From: Bacillus sp. MUM 116
GTDB taxonomy: Bacteria > Bacillota > Bacilli > Bacillales > Cytobacillaceae
Reading direction: 5' to 3'
DNA length: 64,000 nt
Assembly: GCF_001866655.1 (NCBI RefSeq)
Contig: NZ_MLYR01000037.1
Coordinates: 1 to 64,000 of the forward strand
The notes beneath the pieces were generated by a model, which had not been told where the DNA came from, made no database searches, and saw nothing but the letters and a program-made list of their open reading frames with translations. Shown here in pieces: positions 41,558 through 50,098 of the stretch. Every line of letters starts with the position of its first letter. The stretch's first letter is position 1. Both the position numbers and the translations under genes were made by a program.

Positions 41558-42472
41558 ATGTTAGGAATCACACACTTAAGGCATATTGGATTAATTACAA
41601 CCGCTCTTAAGGAGCAGGCCGATTTCTATGAAAAAATCTGGGGGCTTGATAAGGTAGCCGAAGATGAAAACACAGTTTATTTTCGCGGGGCCGGTCCCGA
41701 AAATCATATTTTAAGTCTTCATGCAGGTGAGAAAAGAGGACTTCATCATATTGCCTTTGGAATGGTTGATAAAAATGCAGTAGACCGTGCGGCAGAAATT
41801 CTTGTATCGAAAGGTGTAAGAATTGTATCACAGCCAGGATATTTAGATGAAGAGGGAAAGGGATATGGTCTTCGTTTTCTTGACCCGGAAAATCGCTGCA
41901 TTGAATTGTCTGCGTGGGTTGAAGTCCATACAACTATTTGGAACAAGAAAAATGTAGATCCGGTAAAACTTAATCACGTCGTTATGAATACAAAAGATCT
42001 GGATATGATTACAGCTTTTTATACAGATGTTTTAGGGTTTAAGGTTACAGACTGGAGCGAGCACCAAATGACCTTCCTGCGCTGCAACAGAAAACATCAT
42101 TCTATTGCCTTTAATCAAGATAATCATGCTTCTGTTAACCATATTGCCTATGAAGTGGATACAGTCGATGAAGTAATGAGAGGAATTGCAAATGTAAGAA
42201 AAGTGGGTTACCAAGAGCTTTGGGGTCCTGGCCGTCATGGTCCTGGAGATAATATCTTTTGCTACTTCCAAGACCCAGGGAAGTTTGTCATGGAATATAC
42301 CTGTTATTTGGAAACGATTGAAGACGAATCTGAATGGAGAGCGCGTGTATGGAAACGTGTTCCACATCTGATGGATCAATGGGGAATTGCCGGACCTCCA
42401 AAACCGGAAGCACGGAAAGCGATGGCTGGCATTCCTGATCCGGGATGGGCAGCTTCAGAAACGTTAGTTTAA
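41558..42472 (+). CDS. Extradiol ring-cleavage dioxygenase (type I, VOC superfamily)
   Basis: The 304-residue protein has two VOC domains. In the C-terminal one the expected Fe(II)/Mn ligands are His140 (LNHVVMNTKD), His195 (VNHIAYEVD) and Glu246 (KFVMEYTCY), with a second-shell His near 181 and His227 in GPGRHGPGDN, as in catechol 2,3-dioxygenase/BphC-type enzymes. It should cleave a catechol next to the hydroxyls. The substrate would be produced by the Rieske dioxygenase and SDR further along, and the product passed to the hydrolase at 37442. Confidence 0.88.
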   Translation: MLGITHLRHIGLITTALKEQADFYEKIWGLDKVAEDENTVYFRGAGPENHILSLHAGEKRGLHHIAFGMVDKNAVDRAAEILVSKGVRIVSQPGYLDEEGKGYGLRFLDPENRCIELSAWVEVHTTIWNKKNVDPVKLNHVVMNTKDLDMITAFYTDVLGFKVTDWSEHQMTFLRCNRKHHSIAFNQDNHASVNHIAYEVDTVDEVMRGIANVRKVGYQELWGPGRHGPGDNIFCYFQDPGKFVMEYTCYLETIEDESEWRARVWKRVPHLMDQWGIAGPPKPEARKAMAGIPDPGWAASETLV

Positions 42473-42497
42473 AGGTATAAGGAAAAGGGGTGTCGAA

Positions 42498-43289
42498 ATG
42501 GATTTAGGGCTAAAAGATAAAGTAGCGGTAATAATGGGCGGTACATCCGGGGTTGGTTTGAAAACCGCTGAGATGTTTTTACAAGAAGGGGCGAAAGTAG
42601 CCGTTTGCGGAAGAAATGAGGAAAGAAAAGAAAAAGCATATGACCACTTGCTAAAATTCGGGCCGGCGGAATCTATTTATGCCGCTACCTGTGACGTAAC
42701 CAACAAGGCCGATGTAACGAATTTTATCGAAAGCACAGCTTCATTCTTTGGCGGCATCGATATCCTTGTCAATGCAGCAGGCCAAAGTGTCATGGGATAT
42801 TTCTTTGATATCACCGAAGAACAATGGGAGCAGCAAATTCAATTAAAATATTTTGCCATTATTTATGCAGTTAAGGCAGTTCATCCACATTTAGTGAAGC
42901 GTGGAGGCGGGAGAATCATCAATATCAATGCTACCTTGGCGAAAGAACCAGAAAGACATATGGTTGCAACAGCAGCTACGAGAGCAGGTCTATTAAATTT
43001 AAGTAAAACTTTATCTCAGGAGCTTGCGGCAGATAATATCCTTGTCAACTCTGTGAGCCTTGGTCTGATTCGAACGGATCAATGGGAGAGAAGAAGAATG
43101 AAAAATGCCCCTGAAATGAAAGTAGAAGACTATTATGCAGACTTGGCGAAAAAGAGAAATATCCCGTTAGGAAGAGTAGGGGAAGCAGAAGAAGTGGCGA
43201 GCGTGATTATATTTCTGGCTTCCAGCAAGGCAAGCTATGTAGCGGGTTCAACAATTGAAACAGCTGGAGCGCTGGGGAAAGCGCTTTAA
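42498..43289 (+). CDS. Short-chain dehydrogenase/reductase
   Basis: The 263-residue SDR has cofactor motif GGTSGVGLKTAEMFLQEGAK near residue 15 and NAAGQSV near 92. Ser/Tyr/Lys are not standard: the region around residue 150 reads INATLAKEPERHMVATAATR, so the usual YxxxK is missing (HMVAT in place of YxASK). It may be inactive as a dehydrogenase or use other residues. It lies 25 bases after the dioxygenase gene. Confidence 0.85.
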   Translation: MDLGLKDKVAVIMGGTSGVGLKTAEMFLQEGAKVAVCGRNEERKEKAYDHLLKFGPAESIYAATCDVTNKADVTNFIESTASFFGGIDILVNAAGQSVMGYFFDITEEQWEQQIQLKYFAIIYAVKAVHPHLVKRGGGRIININATLAKEPERHMVATAATRAGLLNLSKTLSQELAADNILVNSVSLGLIRTDQWERRRMKNAPEMKVEDYYADLAKKRNIPLGRVGEAEEVASVIIFLASSKASYVAGSTIETAGALGKAL

Positions 43290-43313
43290 TAATAGATAAA
43301 GGCGGAATAAATG

Positions 43314-45002
43314 ATGAGTGAACAAAAGCAAATGGAATTTACTACTGCTGATGCAGTGGTAAAAGAACTTGTTCGTGCGGGCGTGGAAGTCGCATTTGGA
43401 ATTGTCAGCATCCACAATATGCCCATCTATGATGCCATACTTCGCGAAGGCAGTATTCATTTAGTATGCTCACGTGGTGAGAGCGGCGCAGCAAATATGG
43501 CGGATGGATATGCCAGAGCCACAGGTAAATTAGGAGTTGTGATTACAAGTACCGGAACGGGAGCCGGAAACGCGGCGGGTTCCTTAATTGAAGCATGGGC
43601 AGCCGGAGTTCCTGTACTTCATTTAACCGGTGAGGTTGCATCTCCCTATCTTGGGACAGGAAGGGGCTACATCCACGAGTGTAAAGATCAGTTGTCAATG
43701 ATGGAAGGTGCCTCTAAAAAAGCTATCCGTTTAAGAAGACCGGAGCAAGCAGCCGCGGTTGTCAGACAAGCCATCCAGGAAGCGTTTGCATACCCATCCG
43801 GACCAATAACACTCGAAATTCCGATTGATTTTCAATCAGCTATTATTCCGAATCATTCAATAGAAGAAATTAAATCAGTGACACCAGTTAATCAAGTGAT
43901 TCCTTCTGTTCCTGATGAGGTAATAACGAAAATAAAGAATGCCCATCGGCCGGTAATTTGGGCAGGCGGCGGAGTGATTACCTCCGGTGCATCAAAGGAA
44001 CTTCAAGAACTGGCTGAAAAAATAGGTGCAGCCGTGGTTACGAGCCAATCCGGGAAAGGAAGTATTCCGGAAGATCACCCACAATGTATTGGTCATTTCG
44101 CGGCATATGAGTTGACAAAAAATTTAATAAAAGACGCGGATTTATTAATTAGTGTCGGGGTGAGGTTTAGAGGAAATGAAACCTCAAACTGGAAAGTAAC
44201 CGTTCCGGTTGAACATATTTCCATTGATGCTGACTTTCATTCTGTCAATCGAAACTATGAAGCTACTTATAGTTTAGTAGGGGATGCCAAACAAATCCTT
44301 CAGGCTTTAAATCAGGGAGTATCGAAAACTTCTGTTTATCCCGATCCAGCATATCTGGATGAAGTACAGTCTGTACGGGAAGAATTGCGTTCCCAGTTAA
44401 GAGCAACCCTTGGACCATATGAACAAATCCTTGACGGAATGCGCAAAGTATTGCCTCGTAATACGATTTTAGTCAGGGATGTTACCGTACAAGCCAACGT
44501 TTGGGGCAGCCGCTTATTTGAAATATATGAACCAAGAACATCCATCCACGCCTCGGGAGGAGGAATTGGTCAAGGATTGCCAACAGCGATTGGTGCGCAA
44601 ATGGCCGATAAAAATCGCCAGGTCGTTCTTATGGCAGGAGATGGCGGTTTCATGGTCAATGTTGGAGAAATGGCCACTGCCGCAGAGGAAAAACTGCCCA
44701 TGATCATTGTTCTATTTGATGATGCTGGATATGGCGTGCTGAGAAATATCCAAAGTGCTGCTTACGGTCGTCAAGTTGCGGTGGATTTAATGAGTCCTGA
44801 CTTCGTGTTATTAGCTCAATCCATGGGATTTGATGCAGCTCGAATCGGTTCTCCAGCAGAATTTGAAACAGAACTGGAGAAAGCAGTAAACAGCAAAAAT
44901 CCAGCCATGATTGTTGTAGATATGGATGCAGTCGGACCAATGGCAAAACCATTTGGAGGACCTCCAGGAGCAGCAGAAGCATTCAAACCAAAAAAGTTGT
45001 AA
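43314..45002 (+). CDS. Thiamine-pyrophosphate-dependent enzyme (acetolactate synthase/benzoylformate decarboxylase family)
   Basis: The enzyme has about 562 residues. The N-terminal PYR domain shows catalytic Glu in SRGESGAANMADGYARATGK near residue 50. A central domain is followed by the PP domain with the cofactor motif AGDGGFMVNVGEMATAAEEK near 440. It resembles 2-oxo-acid decarboxylases or C-C lyases. In an extradiol pathway it might split or decarboxylate a 2-oxo acid to an aldehyde for the next gene, in place of the usual hydratase/aldolase. ATG 43311 and 43314 are both possible. Confidence 0.87.
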   Translation: MSEQKQMEFTTADAVVKELVRAGVEVAFGIVSIHNMPIYDAILREGSIHLVCSRGESGAANMADGYARATGKLGVVITSTGTGAGNAAGSLIEAWAAGVPVLHLTGEVASPYLGTGRGYIHECKDQLSMMEGASKKAIRLRRPEQAAAVVRQAIQEAFAYPSGPITLEIPIDFQSAIIPNHSIEEIKSVTPVNQVIPSVPDEVITKIKNAHRPVIWAGGGVITSGASKELQELAEKIGAAVVTSQSGKGSIPEDHPQCIGHFAAYELTKNLIKDADLLISVGVRFRGNETSNWKVTVPVEHISIDADFHSVNRNYEATYSLVGDAKQILQALNQGVSKTSVYPDPAYLDEVQSVREELRSQLRATLGPYEQILDGMRKVLPRNTILVRDVTVQANVWGSRLFEIYEPRTSIHASGGGIGQGLPTAIGAQMADKNRQVVLMAGDGGFMVNVGEMATAAEEKLPMIIVLFDDAGYGVLRNIQSAAYGRQVAVDLMSPDFVLLAQSMGFDAARIGSPAEFETELEKAVNSKNPAMIVVDMDAVGPMAKPFGGPPGAAEAFKPKKL

Positions 45003-45014
45003 GGAGGAATGAAA

Positions 45015-46460
45015 ATGGTCTCAACATACCCAGAAGTATCAGGAAAATATCTTATTGGGGGCAAATGGATTCAAGCTGAAAAAACTGCCGATGTCATTAA
45101 TCCTGCTAATCTAACTGAAGTAGTTGGAGAAGTGGCGATTTGTTCAAAAAATGAAGTAGATTTTGCAGTAGAAACCGCTGCTAAGGCATATGAAAGCTGG
45201 TCTCAAAGTGAGATTGAAGATCGGGCACACCGCATGAAAATGGCGGCAGAAGAGATAAAAGCTATCGTAGAAGAGAATGTTTCACTGCTTGTCCGGGAAA
45301 ATGGAAAAGCATTAGTGGAAGCGAAAAAAGATTTGGTCCGTTGTTCAGATATTATGATTCAAGGTGCTGAAGAATTATTGGAATGGTGGAAACCGGAAAG
45401 TCTTCCGGGAAATCAGATGGTACAGGTCCGCAAGCGTCCACGTGGAGTTGCTGCCATCATTTCTCCTTGGAATTCACCGATGATTCTTACATTTAAACGT
45501 GTCATACCAGCTGTGTTAACAGGAAACACAGTAGTTGTGAAGCCGGCGACCAGCTGCCCACTGACGATTATGACATTTTTAAAAGTAGTTGCTTCTTATT
45601 TTCCGGATGGTGTCATCAATGTCGTTACGGGCTCAGGTGCTGTGATTGGTGATGCACTTTGCACGGACCCTAGGGTTCGTACGATCGCTTTTGTTGGCAG
45701 CACAGAGACGGGGAAAGAAATTATCCGTGCGGCTTCCGGTACGGTTAAGAAACTTTATATGGAACTAGGTGGCAATGACGCAGCGATTATTCTTTCTGAT
45801 GCGAATTTGGATGAAGCAGCCGTCAAGCGCCTTCGTTTCGGAGTCTTACGCGCGGCAGGGCAAGTTTGCTCAGCGATCAAAAGAATCTATGTTCATGAAT
45901 CCAGGTACGATGAGGTTGTTGGGAAATTAAAGAAAGAATTTAGTCATATTCGAGTAGGAAATGGCATTCAGCCAGATGTGGAAATGGGCCCATTAAACAA
46001 TAAATCGCAATATGAATATGTAAAAGGTTTAATTAAACGTGCAGAAGAATCTGGTGCAAATGTTTATACCGGCGGAATTCAATTAGATCCTGAAAGCTGG
46101 GAACAAGGCTATTATATTTTACCTACTATTATTACTGGAGTTGACCAGCAAAGTGAAATTGTCCGTGCAGAACAATTTGGCCCAGTGATTCCAATCCTGC
46201 CATTCTCAGAAGTGGATGAAGCCGTTCAGCTTGCGAACGATAGTGAGTTTGGTTTAAGAGCATCTGTTTGGACAGAAGACACGGCTCTGGCAGCGAAATT
46301 GGCAGACCGACTAGAAGCTGGAGCTGTTTTCCATAATAACCATAGCATCTTCCAAGATCTTCATTTAGATTTCCCTGGTCTGAAAGAAAGCGGCTTATCC
46401 CGTGAAGTTAGACATTGCGGTTTGGAATATTTCGCAGACTCTTACGGATTCGCAAATTAA
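45015..46460 (+). CDS. Aldehyde dehydrogenase
   Basis: The 481-residue ALDH has IISPWNSPMILTFKRVIPAV near 150, FVGSTETGKEII near 227, LYMELGGNDAAI near 248 and RAAGQVCSAIKRIYVH with the catalytic Cys near 285. It follows the TPP enzyme by 12 bases; AAGGAGG lies seven bases before the ATG at 45015. Likely role: oxidation of the aldehyde formed by the TPP enzyme or by hydrolysis. Confidence 0.9.
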   Translation: MVSTYPEVSGKYLIGGKWIQAEKTADVINPANLTEVVGEVAICSKNEVDFAVETAAKAYESWSQSEIEDRAHRMKMAAEEIKAIVEENVSLLVRENGKALVEAKKDLVRCSDIMIQGAEELLEWWKPESLPGNQMVQVRKRPRGVAAIISPWNSPMILTFKRVIPAVLTGNTVVVKPATSCPLTIMTFLKVVASYFPDGVINVVTGSGAVIGDALCTDPRVRTIAFVGSTETGKEIIRAASGTVKKLYMELGGNDAAIILSDANLDEAAVKRLRFGVLRAAGQVCSAIKRIYVHESRYDEVVGKLKKEFSHIRVGNGIQPDVEMGPLNNKSQYEYVKGLIKRAEESGANVYTGGIQLDPESWEQGYYILPTIITGVDQQSEIVRAEQFGPVIPILPFSEVDEAVQLANDSEFGLRASVWTEDTALAAKLADRLEAGAVFHNNHSIFQDLHLDFPGLKESGLSREVRHCGLEYFADSYGFAN

Positions 46461-46475
46461 TAGGGGGAATATCAG

Positions 46476-47258
46476 ATGAAAATCGGATTAATTGGAGGAG
46501 GAAATATTGGGAAGTTCCTCCTCCAGAGCATCAATATCGATGGCCTGCTGCCAAACTCAAAAATCGTTGGCCTTTACACTCGAAATGAATTATCAGCTAA
46601 GCAGCTGGCGGAACAATTTGTTACGGAGCGCTTTTCTACAATTCAATCAATTATTCAATCAAATATGGATGTGATCATCGAGGCGGCTACCGTCCAGGTG
46701 GCAAAAGACATTGCTGTACCTGTCCTTGAAAGTGGGAAAGACTTAGTCTTAAGCAGTGTTGGAGCACTTGCTGATTTGGATTTTTATCAAAAGCTTGAAA
46801 AAATATGTCTTGAAAAAGGGACAAAAATTTATTTACCCTCTGGTGCCATTGGCGGCCTGGATGTCCTAAAGGCAGCAAAATCCATTGGGGAACTTCAAAC
46901 GGTTTCCATCATAACGAGGAAGCCGCCCAAAGCATTGCCTGGAGCTCCGGAAGACAGAGAACAAGTGCTGTTCGAGGGTACCGCTGCAGAGGCAATTGAA
47001 TTATTTCCGAAAAATATCAATGTTTCGATTATCTTATCTTTAGCCGGTCTGGGACCAAAGCATACGAGCGTCAAAATTATATCTGATCCGAAGGTAGAAA
47101 AAAATAACCATACTATAGAAGCAACTGGTTCTTTCGGGAAGCTATCAATACAAGTGGAAAACAACCCGATGCCGAATAATCCAAAAACCAGCTACTTGGC
47201 AGCACTAAGTGTCCTATCATCATTGAAAAATATAGATGCATCCATTCTAGTTGGATAA
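46476..47258 (+). CDS. Aspartate dehydrogenase-like (NadX/DUF108) oxidoreductase
   Basis: The 260-residue protein has an N-terminal Rossmann motif IGLIGGGNIGKFLLQS near residue 3 and a C-terminal aspartate-dehydrogenase domain (YLPSGAIGGLDVLKAA near 123, then NVSIILSLAGLGPKHTSVKI near 193 with the conserved Asn and His). Known members make iminoaspartate for NAD synthesis or degrade aspartate. Placement inside an aromatic operon, between an ALDH and a Rieske dioxygenase, points to oxidation or amination of a pathway intermediate. No other NAD biosynthesis gene is near. Confidence 0.8.
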   Translation: MKIGLIGGGNIGKFLLQSINIDGLLPNSKIVGLYTRNELSAKQLAEQFVTERFSTIQSIIQSNMDVIIEAATVQVAKDIAVPVLESGKDLVLSSVGALADLDFYQKLEKICLEKGTKIYLPSGAIGGLDVLKAAKSIGELQTVSIITRKPPKALPGAPEDREQVLFEGTAAEAIELFPKNINVSIILSLAGLGPKHTSVKIISDPKVEKNNHTIEATGSFGKLSIQVENNPMPNNPKTSYLAALSVLSSLKNIDASILVG

Positions 47259-47358
47259 TGCTAAACTATTAATAATGGATGTTCTTTTAATATAATAAAT
47301 CTTTAACCGGTAGACCCGATTTATGTACGAAAATCTACTACTTAGGGGGAATAAGCAG

Positions 47359-48663
47359 ATGTTAAAAACAAACGTGAACTTAGAAGAAATGTCGCAAAAA
47401 GAAGCAATCGAATATTTGAAAGAATCTGTGCAACCTGAAATTGGCGCAATTCCTGCTTATCTTTTAGGAGATCCCACTGTTTATGATATTGAACATAAAA
47501 AAGTATTTTTAAAAACTTGGCTGTTTGTTGGCCATGAATCAGAAATTCCGAAAAAAAATGATTTCATTACTCGGGATGTTGCCGGTTATTCTGTGATTAT
47601 TTTAAGAGGCGCTGATGGGGAAATTCGCGGTCTTTATAATATGTGTACACACCGCGGCATGAAACTTTGCCGTGCCGATGCCGGAAATAAAACGATGTTT
47701 ACCTGTCCGTATCATGGATTTAATTTTAAAAATAACGGTGATTGCGTCGGCGTGCCGCTGCAAAAAGATATATATGGCGAGGATTTCGATAAATCTGGAA
47801 TGGGTCTTTATAAAATCCGGATTGAATCCTATAAAGGTCTTCTATTTGGAACTTGGAATGATGAAGCAGAATCGCTGGAAGATTTCCTAGGTGATTTTAA
47901 ATGGTATATCGATATATTGGCGGGACGCGCAGAAATGGAAGTTTTAGGTCCGCCGCAAAGATTTATTATCCACTCAAACTGGAAAATTGGTGCGGATAAC
48001 TTCGTTGGGGACTCCTATCATACAATGGTAACGCATGGCTCGATTGCCAAATTAGGGATGGTTCCAAGCGCTACTTATTCTAAAAAGGGATATCAAATTT
48101 ACACTGATCATGGACATGGTTTAAATCTTGGTACTCCAAATCCGGATTTTGCTTTCCCTGAGGAATTAAGAGAAGAATATAGATCCAATTTGACTGAAGA
48201 GCAACATGAAGTATTATGTAATCTGAAAAATATGATTGGTAACATTTTTCCTAACCTTTCTTTCTTAATTTCTCATACGAAAATAAAAGGGCAGTTAATT
48301 TCGAATACCTCCGTACGCCTTTGGAGACCAGTTGGTGTCGATAAAATGGAGGTCATTACCTGGTTCTTGGTGGAGAAAAATGCATCAGAGGACTGGAAAA
48401 GAAGATCTCGTGAATCCTTTGTTTTAACCTTCAGCCCTTCAGGAATTTTTGAACAGGATGATACAGAGGTATTTACGGATATCACTGCAGCGGCATCAGG
48501 AACCATGCCGTTAGTAAAACAGCTAACTTTTAACTATACTATGGGTTTGCACAGAAAGCCTGTTGAGAATTTTGCTGGTCCGGGAGTAGTCTACGACGAT
48601 AAATTTACAGAGGCGAGCCAAAGGAATTTCTATCGTTATTGGTTGGATTTGATGACTAAGTAA
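47359..48663 (+). CDS. Aromatic-ring-hydroxylating dioxygenase, alpha subunit
   Basis: The 434-residue Rieske oxygenase has the [2Fe-2S] centre at Cys96, His98, Cys116 and His119 (NMCTHRGMKLC; FTCPYHGF). The mononuclear iron is held by His221 and His226 in GDSYHTMVTHGS, with Asp218 at the spacing used for electron transfer between subunits. The C-terminal catalytic domain is complete. The ATG at 47359 follows TTAGGGGGAATA; an in-frame upstream ATG at 47323 has no ribosome site. It pairs with the beta subunit gene downstream. No ferredoxin or reductase gene is nearby. Confidence 0.93.
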   Translation: MLKTNVNLEEMSQKEAIEYLKESVQPEIGAIPAYLLGDPTVYDIEHKKVFLKTWLFVGHESEIPKKNDFITRDVAGYSVIILRGADGEIRGLYNMCTHRGMKLCRADAGNKTMFTCPYHGFNFKNNGDCVGVPLQKDIYGEDFDKSGMGLYKIRIESYKGLLFGTWNDEAESLEDFLGDFKWYIDILAGRAEMEVLGPPQRFIIHSNWKIGADNFVGDSYHTMVTHGSIAKLGMVPSATYSKKGYQIYTDHGHGLNLGTPNPDFAFPEELREEYRSNLTEEQHEVLCNLKNMIGNIFPNLSFLISHTKIKGQLISNTSVRLWRPVGVDKMEVITWFLVEKNASEDWKRRSRESFVLTFSPSGIFEQDDTEVFTDITAAASGTMPLVKQLTFNYTMGLHRKPVENFAGPGVVYDDKFTEASQRNFYRYWLDLMTK

Positions 48664-48734
48664 TCTCAATGGTTGGATTGAATGTTTGGCAGTGGATTTA
48701 ATGAAGGAGCTTTCACTGATTGGGGGAATCAAGA

Positions 48735-49244
48735 ATGAGTATCGAAAAAATGCTGGCGACCTATGAATTTGAACAATGGTTATACCGTGAAGCAAAATTT
48801 CTTGATGATATTGATTTTGATGGATGGTTTAATTTACTTCACCCAAATATTGCTTATCAAATGCCGGTAAGAGTCAACAAAGAAGGGGTAGAACGTCCTG
48901 ATTATTCGTTAAATATGTTTGCTTTTGATGATGACTACGAATTATTAAAAATTCGTGTAGACCGTTTAAAGACCGATTATGCTTGGGCTGAAATCCCGCC
49001 TTCTCGTACAAGGAGATCTGTTAATAATGTACAGTTGCTTGAATACACTCCGAATGAAAAAGCGGTGGTAAACAGCTATTTAACTATCTACCGCAGCCGA
49101 AGTACAGATATCCATCATGATCTGATTTCGGGGGAGCGCCACGATGAATTCACGTTTGCCGATGGAGAGTGGAAGCTTTCCAAGCGGGAATTCATTGTGG
49201 ATCAAACCACTTTAAATACAAGAAATCTTGCAATCTTTGTATAA
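48735..49244 (+). CDS. Aromatic-ring-hydroxylating dioxygenase, beta subunit
   Basis: The 169-residue SnoaL/NTF2-like beta subunit has EQWLYREAKFLDDIDFDGWF near residue 13, IAYQMPVRV near 42, SRTRRSVNNVQL near 97 and a C-terminal KLSKREFIVDQTTL. Such subunits stabilise the alpha3beta3 oxygenase. The ATG at 48735 follows GGGGG. It lies 71 bases after the alpha gene. Confidence 0.92.
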   Translation: MSIEKMLATYEFEQWLYREAKFLDDIDFDGWFNLLHPNIAYQMPVRVNKEGVERPDYSLNMFAFDDDYELLKIRVDRLKTDYAWAEIPPSRTRRSVNNVQLLEYTPNEKAVVNSYLTIYRSRSTDIHHDLISGERHDEFTFADGEWKLSKREFIVDQTTLNTRNLAIFV

Positions 49245-49285
49245 GAGCTATTTGTATGAAAGTATAAACCAGGGAGGAATGGTTC

Positions 49286-50074
49286 ATGGAAATGGTCTTA
49301 AAAGATAAAGTAGTTTTGATTACAGGTGGCGCTTCAGGCATAGGTGAAGCTGTCACAAGACGTTTTATACAAGAAGGAGCAAAAGTGGGCATAATCGGCC
49401 GCTCTAAAGAAAAGTTAGCAAAAATGAAAGAAGAATTTGGTGAAAATATCGTTACTTATCAGGGTGACGTAAGTAAATACGAAGACAATGAGCAAGCGGT
49501 CCAAGCAACTGTTGAACAATATGGAAAGTTAGATGTTTTTATCGCAAATGCTGGCGTATTCGATGGATTTGCTAAATTTGCCGATGTGACTCCTGAAGCA
49601 CTTTCCGACGCATATGATTATCTTCTCGACATTAACTTAAAAGGCTCTTTTTTCGGAGCAAAAGCTGCTCTAGAAGAACTTCAAAAAACAAATGGAAATA
49701 TTATTTTTTCGGTGTCAGGTGCAAGTTTCTATCCTGATGGTGGAGGCGTTTGGTACACAGCAAGTAAGCATGCTCAAGTTGGACTGATGCGCCAGCTTGC
49801 GTTCGAACTCGCTCCCAATATTCGGGTAAATGCGGTAGCTCCAGGAGGGACTTTGACAGAACTCTCGGTTATTCCACCACTTCATCCATTTGTTAAAATC
49901 GTGGATAATGAGACGAAAGCAAGCAGCATTAAAAAGCGAAACCCACTCCAACTCGCTCAGATGCCAGAGGATCATGTTGGGGCCTATGTATTGCTTGCTT
50001 CCGATCAGGCTCGAGCCATAACTGGTGAAGTGATTTCAAGTGACGGGGGATTGGCTGTCCGCGGTCTTGGTTGA
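49286..50074 (+). CDS. SDR dehydrogenase, probable cis-dihydrodiol dehydrogenase
   Basis: The 262-residue SDR has TGGASGIGEAVTRRFIQEGA near residue 13, NAGVFDG near 89, catalytic Ser in FSVSGASFY and the YTASKHAQVGL motif (Tyr and Lys) near 154, then VAPGGTLTELS. The overall pattern resembles BphB-type 2,3-dihydro-2,3-diol dehydrogenases, which rearomatise the Rieske product to a catechol. The position directly after the oxygenase beta gene supports this. Confidence 0.88.
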   Translation: MEMVLKDKVVLITGGASGIGEAVTRRFIQEGAKVGIIGRSKEKLAKMKEEFGENIVTYQGDVSKYEDNEQAVQATVEQYGKLDVFIANAGVFDGFAKFADVTPEALSDAYDYLLDINLKGSFFGAKAALEELQKTNGNIIFSVSGASFYPDGGGVWYTASKHAQVGLMRQLAFELAPNIRVNAVAPGGTLTELSVIPPLHPFVKIVDNETKASSIKKRNPLQLAQMPEDHVGAYVLLASDQARAITGEVISSDGGLAVRGLG

Positions 50075-50098
50075 TTTGTAAATGGGGGAGGGGTTTTA

